Shown here: piece after piece, positions 57,199-64,000 of the stretch
How positions within the stretch are numbered: the stretch's first letter is position 1
How the letters are laid out: every line of letters starts with the position of its first letter
NCBI RefSeq assembly: GCF_014203605.1
Contig: NZ_JACHJJ010000026.1
Span: 1-64,000, forward strand
Length of the DNA: 64,000 nucleotides
Direction of reading: 5' to 3'
From: Thiemannella venezuelensis
Lineage (GTDB): Bacteria; Actinomycetota; Actinomycetes; Streptosporangiales; Streptosporangiaceae
The notes under the pieces: model-generated
What the model was told of the DNA's origin: nothing
The model's input: the letters and a program-made list of their open reading frames with translations, nothing else
Databases searched by the model: none
Translations under genes and position numbers: made by a program

Positions 57199-57873
57199 TC
57201 AGGAGCGCAGCTCGTGGACCCCGGCGATGAAGTCGCGCGCGATGCCCCGCAGGCCCGGCAGGTGGGAGAGGCCGACCAGCCGGTCCACCAGCGGCACCGT
57301 GAGCTCGATGAGCCGGTAGGTCTTGCGGCAGCCCTCGGAGGTGTCGTGCACCCAGAACAGCACGATCCCCATCGACATCAGCCAGAGCAGCTCGGGCAGC
57401 TCCGCCCTGAGCTCGGCGTCCATCCGGTCCGCCGAGCCGTCCACGACCCGGCGGTAGATCGCGACCGACGCCTCCCGCGCGGGAGACGACTCGACGCTGA
57501 ACGGGCTGAGCGGGTTGGTCGGCTCGGCGGCGTGCTTGAAGAACTTCACCGCGAACTCGTGGTACGGCTCGGAGACCCGGACCCACGCCCGGAGCACCCC
57601 GCCCAGGCGCCCCGCGAAGGAGCGCTCGGCGGCCAGCAGCTCCTCGCACGCCGCCTCGTGCTCCGCCTGCGCCCGGTCGTAGTAGGCCTGGATCAGCGCT
57701 TCCTTGGAGGAGAAGTAGTAGTAGGCGTTGCCCACCGAGACCCCCGCCTCGGCGGCGATGGCCCGCATGGTGGTCGCCTCGTAGCCCCGCTCGCGGAACA
57801 GCCGCAGGGCGGTCTCCACGATGATCTCTCGAGTCCTGTCGGATCCACGGGTCCTCTGGGTCGGCGCGGCCAC
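57199..57873 (-). CDS. TetR-family transcriptional regulator
   Basis: A protein of 224 residues from GTG at 57873. The N-terminal HTH reads IVETALRLFRERGYEATTMR, then AIAAEAGVSVGNAYYYFSSK. The rest is a larger ligand domain with ERSFAGRLGGVLRAWVRVSE and FFKHAAEPTNPLSPF, of the acyl-CoA-responsive actinobacterial type. It is followed after 48 bases by a 20-bp operator and then the LLM gene, which it probably controls. Its own promoter lies in the gap before 57961. Confidence 0.9.
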   Translation of the reverse strand: MAAPTQRTRGSDRTREIIVETALRLFRERGYEATTMRAIAAEAGVSVGNAYYYFSSKEALIQAYYDRAQAEHEAACEELLAAERSFAGRLGGVLRAWVRVSEPYHEFAVKFFKHAAEPTNPLSPFSVESSPAREASVAIYRRVVDGSADRMDAELRAELPELLWLMSMGIVLFWVHDTSEGCRKTYRLIELTVPLVDRLVGLSHLPGLRGIARDFIAGVHELRS

Positions 57874-58031
57874 GTCGTCACTGTACGGCCCATCGCCCCG
57901 TTAGGTCAGCGCGGCTCACGGTGATCGGCATCACAGGGCAAAAACCGGGCCTCGGGAGAAGACACGGGCACCCGGGGTGACTTTGCTGCTGTGCGTGAGC
58001 GCAGCGAGCGAGCCGACGGGCACAGCGGCCT

Positions 58032-58063
58032 GCCCGCAGGACCGGCGGAGCGGACCTGCGGGC
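58032..58063 (+). other. Hairpin in a long GC-rich leader
   Basis: GCCCGCAGG (58032-58040) pairs with CCTGCGGGC (58055-58063). It sits in the 190-base gap before the M15-like gene. It could be a leader structure that affects translation. No known riboswitch consensus was recognised. Confidence 0.35.
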
Positions 58064-58090
58064 GGAAGGGCGACCCGAGACGGAGGATGG

Positions 58091-58639
58091 ATGATGAGGA
58101 CACGTGTCCTGACCCTGCTCGTCCTGCAGGCCTCCCTGGCCCTGCTGCTCCCGCAGGACGCCGCCGCGCAGGCCGTACGGCCCGGCGCCGGGCACGCCGC
58201 CCCGCTCGGCGCGCAGCGGCCCGCCCTGCCCGGCACCGACCGCCCCGGGCGGCTGCTCAGCCACTCCCAGGCCGTGCGGCTCCTGCAACGGGCCGGGCTG
58301 GGCTGGGTCTCCTCCGGCGGGTGCGCCGACCGGGGCAACCGGCGCTGCACCTCCTTCGAGAAGGTGCGGGCGGCCACGCTCAGGAAGGTGATCCGGCTCA
58401 AGCGGCGCAGCGGCTGCCCGGTCGTCCTGACCGGCGGCACCGAGACCGGCCACGAGCACGGGCGCTACAGCCACGGCACCGGCTACAAGGTGGACGTGGC
58501 CCCCAACCCGTGCATCGACCGCTACATCACCGGCAGGTACCCGGCCGACGGCCTGCGCGACGACGGGGCGCGGCTCTACCGCTCCGCGCGGGCCCTGTAC
58601 GCCCGCACCCCGTCCCACTGGGACATCCTCTTCCGCTGA
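58091..58639 (+). CDS. Secreted M15-like peptidase (D-Ala-D-Ala carboxypeptidase fold)
   Basis: A protein of 182 residues with a signal peptide (MMRTRVLTLLVLQASLALLL to about residue 27). The catalytic block is GGTETGHEHGRYSHGTGYKV, continuing as DVAPNPCIDRYI, with the S-H-x-x-G-x-x-x-D zinc motif of M15/VanY and Hedgehog-type enzymes. The third ligand is probably the His of SHWDILF near the C-terminus. The substrate should be peptidoglycan stem peptides or a related peptide. ATG at 58091 follows GGAGGATGG, and the next ATG at 58094 is equivalent. A strong terminator follows. Confidence 0.8.
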   Translation: MMRTRVLTLLVLQASLALLLPQDAAAQAVRPGAGHAAPLGAQRPALPGTDRPGRLLSHSQAVRLLQRAGLGWVSSGGCADRGNRRCTSFEKVRAATLRKVIRLKRRSGCPVVLTGGTETGHEHGRYSHGTGYKVDVAPNPCIDRYITGRYPADGLRDDGARLYRSARALYARTPSHWDILFR

Positions 58640-58649
58640 GGAACCGCCG

Positions 58650-58683
58650 CGCCCCGGCGCCGTCCTGGAACGGCGCCGGGGCG
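58650..58683. terminator. Bidirectional terminator
   Basis: CGCCCCGGCGCCGT (58650-58663) pairs perfectly with ACGGCGCCGGGGCG (58670-58683) with a six-base loop, between the convergent M15-like gene and asd. Confidence 0.9.
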
Positions 58684-58694
58684 GGCGGTGCGGA

Positions 58695-59768
58695 CTAGCC
58701 GGCGAACTCGGCCGCGACCAGCTCGGCGATCTCCGCCGCGTTCAGGGCCGCGCCCTTGCGCAGGTTGTCACCGCAGACGAACAGGTCGAGCGTGTTCGGG
58801 AAATCGAGCGCCTGGCGGATCCGGCCCACGTAGGTCGGGTCGGTGCCCACGACGTCCGCCGGGGTCGGGAAGACGCCGTTGGCCGGGTCGTCCATGACGA
58901 CCACGGTCGGGGCGGCCTCCAGGATCCGGTGGGCGTCGGCGACGGTGATCTCGCGCTCGAAGGTCGCGTGCACGGCCAGCGAGTGGGTGGTGATCACCGG
59001 GACGCGGACGCAGGTCGCCGAGACCTTCAGGTCGTCGATCCCGAGGATCTTCCGGGACTCGTTGCGGAGCTTGAGCTCCTCGGAGGCCCAGCCGCCGTCC
59101 TTGAGCGAGCCCGCCCACGGCACGACGTTGAAGGCCACCGGGGCCGGGAACGGGGACTCCTCCTCGCCCAGCTTGTTCTGGAGCGCCTTGCGCACGTCAC
59201 CGGCGGTCTGGCCGACCGTGCGGTCGCCCGCGAGCGCCTCGACCTCGTCGTAGAGCCGCGCCGAACCGGCCACGCCCGCGCCGGAGACCGCCTGGTAGGA
59301 GGCGACCACCAGCTCGCGCAGGCCGTACTGCTCATGCAGCGCGCCCATCGCGGCCATCATCGACAGCGTGGTGCAGTTCGGGGTGGAGATGATGTTCCGC
59401 GGCCGGTTGCGCGCGGCCTCGGGGTTGACCTCCGGCACGACCAGCGGCACGTCCGGGTCCATCCGGAAGGTGCCGGACTTGTCGATGACGACCGCGCCGC
59501 GCCCGGCGGCGATCGGCACCCAGGTCGCGGAGACCTCGTCGGGCACGTCGAAGATCGCGATGTCGACGCCGTCGAAGACCTCGGGGGTCAGCTCCTGGAC
59601 GACCACGTCCTCGCCGCGGACCTGCAGGACCTTGCCCGCGGAACGGGCGGAGGCGACGAGCTTGATCTCGCCGTAGACGTCCTCCCGGGTCGAGATGATG
59701 TCGCGCATGACGGTGCCGACGGCACCGGTCGCGCCGATAAGAGCAAGAGTGGGCTTGCGAGCGCTCAT
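58695..59768 (-). CDS. asd: Aspartate-semialdehyde dehydrogenase
   Basis: A protein of 357 residues. The N-terminal NADP-binding motif is [18 protein letters not shown], the catalytic cysteine is in [12 protein letters not shown], and substrate-binding blocks are [25 protein letters not shown] and [20 protein letters not shown]. It reduces aspartyl phosphate to aspartate semialdehyde, the branch point to lysine, diaminopimelate, threonine and methionine. The ATG overlaps the stop of lysC (ATGA, 59765-59768), the typical actinomycete lysC-asd operon. Confidence 0.97.
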   Translation of the reverse strand: MSARKPTLALIGATGAVGTVMRDIISTREDVYGEIKLVASARSAGKVLQVRGEDVVVQELTPEVFDGVDIAIFDVPDEVSATWVPIAAGRGAVVIDKSGTFRMDPDVPLVVPEVNPEAARNRPRNIISTPNCTTLSMMAAMGALHEQYGLRELVVASYQAVSGAGVAGSARLYDEVEALAGDRTVGQTAGDVRKALQNKLGEEESPFPAPVAFNVVPWAGSLKDGGWASEELKLRNESRKILGIDDLKVSATCVRVPVITTHSLAVHATFEREITVADAHRILEAAPTVVVMDDPANGVFPTPADVVGTDPTYVGRIRQALDFPNTLDLFVCGDNLRKGAALNAAEIAELVAAEFAG

Positions 59769-61039
59769 CGCCCGGTACCTCCGTAGACAACAGCCTCAAC
59801 CTGGTCGGCGTCGAGGTCGAACGCGCGGTGCGCGGCGCCGACGGCCGCGTCCACCTCGTCCTGCCCGACGATCACCGAGATGCGGATCTCCGAGGTGGAG
59901 ATCATCTCGATGTTCACCCCCGCGTCGGCGAGGGCGGCGAAGAACGTCGCGGTGACGCCGGGGTGCGAGCGCATGCCCGCGCCGATCAGCGACACCTTCC
60001 CGATCTGGTCGTCGAACTGCAGCGACTCGAAACCGATGCGCTCCTGGACCTTCTTCAGAGCGGTCAGGGCCGTGGGGCCGTCGCTCGTGGGAAGCGTGAA
60101 GGAGATGTCCGTCCGCCCGGTCGCCGCCGCCGACACGTTCTGCACGATCATGTCGATGTTGATCTCGGCGTCCGCCAGCGTTTTGAAGATCGTCGCAGCC
60201 TCGCCGACCTTGTCGGGCACCCCGACAACGGTGATCTTGGCCTCGCTCCGGTCGTGCGCGACGCCGGAGATGATCGGCTGCTCCATCTCTGTTCCCTCAC
60301 TGTCGGGGTCGGAGACGACCCACGTGCCTTCCTTGGTGCTGAACGAGCTTCTGACGTGGATCGGCAGGTTGAACCGGCGGGCGTACTCGACGCAGCGCAG
60401 GTGCAGGATCTTCGATCCGCAGGCCGCCATCTCCATCATCTCCTCGTAGGAGATCCTGGGGATCTTGCGGGCGGCCGGCACGACGCGCGGGTCCGCGGTG
60501 AAGACGCCGTCCACGTCGGTGTAGATCTCACACACGTCGGCTTCCAGGGCGGCGGCCAGCGCGACCGCGGTCGTGTCCGAGCCGCCCCGGCCCAGCGTGG
60601 TGATGTCCTTGGTGTTCTGCGAGACGCCCTGGAAACCGGCCACGATCGCGATGTGGCCGAGGTCGAGCGCCTCGCGGATGCGGCCGGGCGTCACGTCGAT
60701 GATCCGCGCCTTGCCGTGCGTGGAGTCGGTGATGACGCCGGCCTGGGAGCCGGTGAACGAGCGGGCCTCGTGCCCCAGGTTCGCGATCGCCATCGCCAGC
60801 AGCGCCATCGAGATGCGCTCACCCGAGGTGAGCAGCATGTCGAGCTCGCGGCCCGGCGGGAGCGGGGAGACCTGCTGGGCGAGGTCGAGCAGCTCGTCGG
60901 TGGTGTCGCCCATCGCGGAGACGACCACCACGACGTCGTTGCCGGCTTTTTTCGTCGCGACGATCCGCTGGGCGACCCGCTTGATGCAGGACGCGTCGGC
61001 GACGGACGAACCACCGTACTTCTGAACAACGAGCGCCAC
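59765..61039 (-). CDS. lysC: Aspartate kinase
   Basis: A protein of 424 residues from GTG at 61039 ([15 protein letters not shown]), behind GGAGACATC. The kinase domain has KYGGSSVAD and [18 protein letters not shown] and the ASP-binding [17 protein letters not shown]. Two ACT domains (about 260-420) include [17 protein letters not shown] and [19 protein letters not shown]. It phosphorylates aspartate and is usually feedback-inhibited by lysine plus threonine. In this group an internal start gives a regulatory beta subunit. This is family knowledge and I did not map it. It is transcribed with asd. Confidence 0.97.
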   Translation of the reverse strand: MALVVQKYGGSSVADASCIKRVAQRIVATKKAGNDVVVVVSAMGDTTDELLDLAQQVSPLPPGRELDMLLTSGERISMALLAMAIANLGHEARSFTGSQAGVITDSTHGKARIIDVTPGRIREALDLGHIAIVAGFQGVSQNTKDITTLGRGGSDTTAVALAAALEADVCEIYTDVDGVFTADPRVVPAARKIPRISYEEMMEMAACGSKILHLRCVEYARRFNLPIHVRSSFSTKEGTWVVSDPDSEGTEMEQPIISGVAHDRSEAKITVVGVPDKVGEAATIFKTLADAEINIDMIVQNVSAAATGRTDISFTLPTSDGPTALTALKKVQERIGFESLQFDDQIGKVSLIGAGMRSHPGVTATFFAALADAGVNIEMISTSEIRISVIVGQDEVDAAVGAAHRAFDLDADQVEAVVYGGTGR

Positions 61040-61130
61040 GAGATGTCTCCGAAGCAATCTAGGGCTGTGGAGCTCTCAGTCTACTGGGGTGCCGATATGT
61101 TCCCCCTGGTTTAGACCACTATGTGGACGA

Positions 61131-61661
61131 TCACACCGTCGTGCGCTCTTCGGCCACGTCGAGGCGGGTGTGGGCGACGAGCGCCTGAAGTGCCCGCATT
61201 GCCGCTCCCGCGTGGTTTCCCCAGGTGTTGAAGTAGGAGTACTGCCACCACCACAGGGCCTCCAGCGGGCGGCCCGCCCGGTAGTGCCGCAGCCCGTGGA
61301 TGAGATCGGCCGCGACCGCGCTCAGGTCGTCCGAGAGGCGGTACGGCGTGACGGAGGTGTCCTTGTAGGGGTCGAAGACCTCGGCGTAGTCGTCCACCGG
61401 GCCCAGCCGCTCGGCGAGCGCCGTGCGCAGCGGGTCGACGTCGGGGTCCTCGCTCAGGTGCGGTTCCCAGTTGCCGGACAGGATGACGTCCTGGCTGGCG
61501 CCGAGCTGCGCGCCGGCCGAGCTCACCTGCGCGACCTCCACCAGCAGCAGCGGCAGGACGGCGTCCCCGCCCTCGCCGCCCGCCAGCCGGGTCAGCCCGT
61601 CGAGGTAGTTCTGTGCGTGCGTCGCGATCCGGTCCGCGAACGTGCTCCACTCATCAGACAT
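61131..61661 (-). CDS. DUF5063-family protein
   Basis: A protein of 176 residues from ATG at 61661 ([20 protein letters not shown]). It is all-helical with [40 protein letters not shown] and [20 protein letters not shown], the features of the conserved actinobacterial DUF5063 found beside recR. The function is unknown. It overlaps the 3' end of recR by eight bases, so it is in the same operon and may work with the RecFOR system. Confidence 0.85.
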   Translation of the reverse strand: MSDEWSTFADRIATHAQNYLDGLTRLAGGEGGDAVLPLLLVEVAQVSSAGAQLGASQDVILSGNWEPHLSEDPDVDPLRTALAERLGPVDDYAEVFDPYKDTSVTPYRLSDDLSAVAADLIHGLRHYRAGRPLEALWWWQYSYFNTWGNHAGAAMRALQALVAHTRLDVAEERTTV

Positions 61662-62253
61662 CCAGCAGCCTCCGTCCTTCGAACGCGCGGCCCAGGGTGA
61701 CCTCGTCGGCGTACTCGAGGTCACCGCCTACCGGCAGGCCGCTGGCCAGTCGTGTGACTTTCAGACCCATCGGCTTCACCAGACGGGCGAGATAGGTGGC
61801 GGTCGCCTCCCCCTCCAGGTTGGGGTCGGTGGCGATGATCAACTCCGTCACCCGGCCGTCGGCCAGGCGGGTCATCAGTTCGCGGATGCGCAGGTCGTCG
61901 GGGCCGACGCCGTCGATCGGGCTGATCGCCCCGCCGAGCACGTGGTAGCGGCCGCGGAACTCGCGGGTCTTCTCGATCGCCACGACGTCCTTGGACTCCT
62001 CCACGACGCAGATGACGTGGAGGTCGCGCCGGGTGTCACGGCAGATCCGGCACTCCTCCTCCGCCGCCACGTTCCCGCAGATCCGGCAGAAGCGGACTTT
62101 CTCCTTTACCTCCAGCAGGGCGTGCGCGAGCCGCTTGACGTCGGTCGGGTCCGCGGCCAGGAGGTGGAACGCGATCCGCTGCGCGCTCTTGGGACCGACG
62201 CCCGGCAGCATGCCGAGCTCGTCGATCAGGTTCTGGACGACGCCCTCGTACAT
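61654..62253 (-). CDS. recR: Recombination protein RecR
   Basis: A protein of 199 residues with the N-terminal helix-hairpin-helix ([20 protein letters not shown]), a C4 zinc finger ([18 protein letters not shown]), and the Toprim domain with [19 protein letters not shown] and [19 protein letters not shown]. RecR with RecF and RecO loads RecA at gaps. The ATG at 62253 begins MYEGVVQNL, three bases after the ybaB stop. Confidence 0.97.
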   Translation of the reverse strand: MYEGVVQNLIDELGMLPGVGPKSAQRIAFHLLAADPTDVKRLAHALLEVKEKVRFCRICGNVAAEEECRICRDTRRDLHVICVVEESKDVVAIEKTREFRGRYHVLGGAISPIDGVGPDDLRIRELMTRLADGRVTELIIATDPNLEGEATATYLARLVKPMGLKVTRLASGLPVGGDLEYADEVTLGRAFEGRRLLDV

Positions 62254-62256
62254 GAC

Positions 62257-62610
62257 CTAGAACCCGGGGAGCTGGCCGAGGCCGCCCCCTCCGCCCAGCC
62301 CCTGGGCGAGCGGACCGAGTTTCTCCTGCTGCAGGTCGGCGGCGGCCCGCACGGCGTCTCTGATCGCCGCGATGACCAGGTCGGCGATCGTCTCCGCCGT
62401 CTCCTGGGGATCGGCGGCGTCCACGGCCTCCGGACTGATCTTCAGCTCCAGCAGCTCGCCGCCGCCGTTGACCGTGGCCACGACCAGACCGCCGCCCGCC
62501 GAGCCCTCGATCTCCGCGTCGTTCAGCTCCTGCTGGGCGCTCACCAACTGCTGCTGCATGAGCTGTGCCTGCTCCAGCAACTGCTGGAGGTTGACATCCC
62601 CTGGGTTCAC
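62257..62610 (-). CDS. YbaB/EbfC nucleoid-associated protein
   Basis: A protein of 117 residues from GTG at 62610 ([16 protein letters not shown]), behind GAGGAGCG. Hallmarks are [40 protein letters not shown], and [20 protein letters not shown]. It forms dimers that bind DNA loosely and is conserved between dnaX and recR. The C-terminus has a glycine-rich tail ([14 protein letters not shown]). Confidence 0.93.
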   Translation of the reverse strand: MNPGDVNLQQLLEQAQLMQQQLVSAQQELNDAEIEGSAGGGLVVATVNGGGELLELKISPEAVDAADPQETAETIADLVIAAIRDAVRAAADLQQEKLGPLAQGLGGGGGLGQLPGF

Positions 62611-62895
62611 CGTGGTGCGCTCCTCGTCCGTGACATCAGTCGTCACCGAGCCTACGGGTTCGGGGCCGAGTCGCGCACCGGCGCGAGCGTGTGTTCCCCA
62701 AGACGCATCCGTTTCCCCGGCAGACCGGGTCCCGAACCCCCCTCCAGACATCCGGGACCCCGCCCCGCACCGCCGCGCGACGGCCGCAGCGGAATGTGAC
62801 CACACTCTCACGCGACGCGGGCGCGCACCGGCGGTATCCGCTGATTCACTCTCCGGCTCCACCGCCCGGGGCCGGTACGGCGAGGCGGGGCCCGG

Positions 62896-64000
62896 TCAGC
62901 TGTGGTCGATCTCCTCGATGACCCGGCCGCCGAGCTCGCGCTGGATGAGCGCCATGCCGGTGAGCGCGTCGACGTCGGCGTCCGCGTCGTTCAGCGGATC
63001 GACCTCGTCGGACTCGGAGACCGGCGCACGCCCCGGGATCGCGTCCGGCCAGGCGGCGTTGCCGCCGCCCGGCCTGTTCCCGCCCGGCCGGGGGCCGCTC
63101 TGGGCCGCGGCCCTGGCCGCCGAGCGTGCGGCGGCGAGACCGGGACCGGGGGCGGGCGGCGAGCCGGGGTCGTCCGGCATGGGCTCGTCCGGCCAGGACT
63201 CGTCCGTGGCGGGCCGGGCGGTAGCCGTACCGCCTCCCTGAGGCGCCTGAGCCGTACCGGCCTGCGGAGTCTGCGGGGCCTGCGGGCCGCCCGCGGACAC
63301 GCGGGCGTCCTGCCCGCCCGGGGCCGGGCGGGCCTCCTGCTCCGGTGCGCCGGCGGGTGCGGGGACGGACGCCTGCGGGGCGGGGCGGGACATGTCCGGC
63401 TCCTGCCGGGGGGCCGGGGGCTGCGGGGGAGCCGCCGGGGCGGACGGGCGCCCGCCGCCGAAGGCCGGGGCACCGCCCGAGCCCCCCACGACGGCCTCGA
63501 CCTTCCACGTGCCGCCCAGCGCCTCCTGGAGAGCCTCCGCGATGACCGCGTCCTTGCCGCCGTTGACGAAACTGCGCATCGCACCCGGATGGAGGAAGCC
63601 GAGCGTCACGATCCTGCCCTCGACCCCGACGAGCCGGGCGTTCTCCGAGACCTGGGACCAGGCGACCTTGCTGCGCCGCTTGACGCCCTCCAGGACCTGC
63701 GGCCACGCCTGCTGCACGGCTCCCGCCTCGGCACCGGAGGCCGGCGCGGCGGAGGCCTGCTCCGGCCTCGTCCGGGTCTGGGTCTGGGTCTGGGTCCGGG
63801 ATTCGACCGGGCCGGCGCCCGGCCTGACCGCGGCGGGCCAGTCGTCGTCGGCCCCCGCGGCCGGTGCCGGGGAGGCGGGAGCGGCGGAGCCGGGAGCCGC
63901 GCCGGTGTGCGCCGCCGTACCGCCCGAGTCCTGCCCTCCCGGCACGGCGCCCACCGGGGCGGGGGACGCGGGGTGCCCGGAGCCGGGCGGCGCGGAGGGC
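62896..64000 (-). CDS. dnaX: DNA polymerase III subunits gamma/tau, C-terminal part
   Basis: The minus-strand frame runs off the window, and only about 365 C-terminal residues are visible. They contain the tau-type region AWPQVLEGVKRRSKVAWSQV, ENARLVGVEGRIVTLGFLHP and SFVNGGKDAVIAEALQEAL that contacts the polymerase core, embedded in proline/alanine/glycine-rich linkers, and a C-terminal MALIQRELGGRVIEEIDHS. The AAA+ clamp-loader domain would lie upstream, outside. Downstream order ybaB-recR is standard. The upstream ATG-like codon at 63954 is internal, not the start. Confidence 0.9.
   Translation of the reverse strand, partial: PSAPPGSGHPASPAPVGAVPGGQDSGGTAAHTGAAPGSAAPASPAPAAGADDDWPAAVRPGAGPVESRTQTQTQTRTRPEQASAAPASGAEAGAVQQAWPQVLEGVKRRSKVAWSQVSENARLVGVEGRIVTLGFLHPGAMRSFVNGGKDAVIAEALQEALGGTWKVEAVVGGSGGAPAFGGGRPSAPAAPPQPPAPRQEPDMSRPAPQASVPAPAGAPEQEARPAPGGQDARVSAGGPQAPQTPQAGTAQAPQGGGTATARPATDESWPDEPMPDDPGSPPAPGPGLAAARSAARAAAQSGPRPGGNRPGGGNAAWPDAIPGRAPVSESDEVDPLNDADADVDALTGMALIQRELGGRVIEEIDHS

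Noticed and set aside
57898-58090. Riboswitch (for example cyclic-di-AMP type) before the M15-like gene
   Set aside because: Only one clear hairpin is present, and none of the conserved segments I know from cell-wall enzyme riboswitches could be placed.
1-64000. tRNA or rRNA genes
   Set aside because: No T-loop motif with matching acceptor stem and no rRNA-like stretch was noticed on reading. A covariance-model search would be needed to exclude them fully.

Overview
The window is chromosomal DNA from a high-GC actinomycete. Streptosporangiaceae-type relatives (Streptosporangium, Nonomuraea, Microbispora) seem the best guess. The reasons are the extreme third-position GC, frequent GTG starts, an Lsr2 nucleoid protein, a large AfsR-type SARP regulator, an SCO5389-family protein, paired LytR-CpsA-Psr proteins, and the core order dnaX-ybaB-recR-DUF5063-lysC-asd at the right end. 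No rRNA, tRNA, CRISPR array, IS element or phage gene was recognised.

Left part (1-14.3 kb). The left edge carries two gene stumps, a BTAD-domain fragment and the C-terminal end of a cation/proton antiporter. They are followed by a coupled CBS-domain protein and ArsB/NhaD-type transporter. A MarR regulator with a clear operator overlaps a three-domain dikinase-like enzyme built like rifampin phosphotransferases. Next come a membrane protein, a DHA2 drug exporter, relics of a PaaX regulator and an alpha/beta hydrolase, lsr2, and a secreted family 8 polysaccharide lyase.

Envelope operon (14.7-23.6 kb). Seven tightly packed genes encode membrane-anchored and proline-rich exported proteins, a membrane-tethered protein with a sigma-factor-like cytoplasmic domain, a ParA/MinD-type ATPase with a long disordered N-terminus (EspI-like), a small membrane-anchored protein and a secreted GH16 glucanase-like enzyme. 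I do not recognise this as a described system.

Lipid operon (26.5-32.3 kb). Between two LCP cell-wall ligases lies an operon whose first, fourth and fifth genes look like OleA (thiolase-fold acyl condensing enzyme), OleC (beta-lactone-forming adenylating enzyme) and OleD (NAD(P)H reductase). A family 2 glycosyltransferase and a cytochrome P450 lie between them. No OleB decarboxylase is present, so the predicted product is a long-chain beta-lactone or a tailored derivative rather than an olefin. This is the strongest candidate for an undescribed pathway here.

Centre and right (33.9-58.6 kb). This is a mosaic of one- and two-gene units: TetR/DUF2867, a CooC-like ATPase, an SCO5389-family gene, a VapBC pair, LLM oxidoreductases, rnhB, LysR/aminotransferase, the SARP regulator, a methyltransferase, HxlR, SURF1, paired membrane proteins, an amidohydrolase and an M15-like peptidase. 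Many units have clear operator palindromes or hairpin terminators. Four separate short tandem repeat arrays (12-15 bp units) occur in or beside genes.

Right end (58.7-64 kb). Lysine/threonine pathway genes (asd, lysC) follow the recombination and replication genes (dnaX, ybaB, recR), all on the minus strand. dnaX runs off the window.
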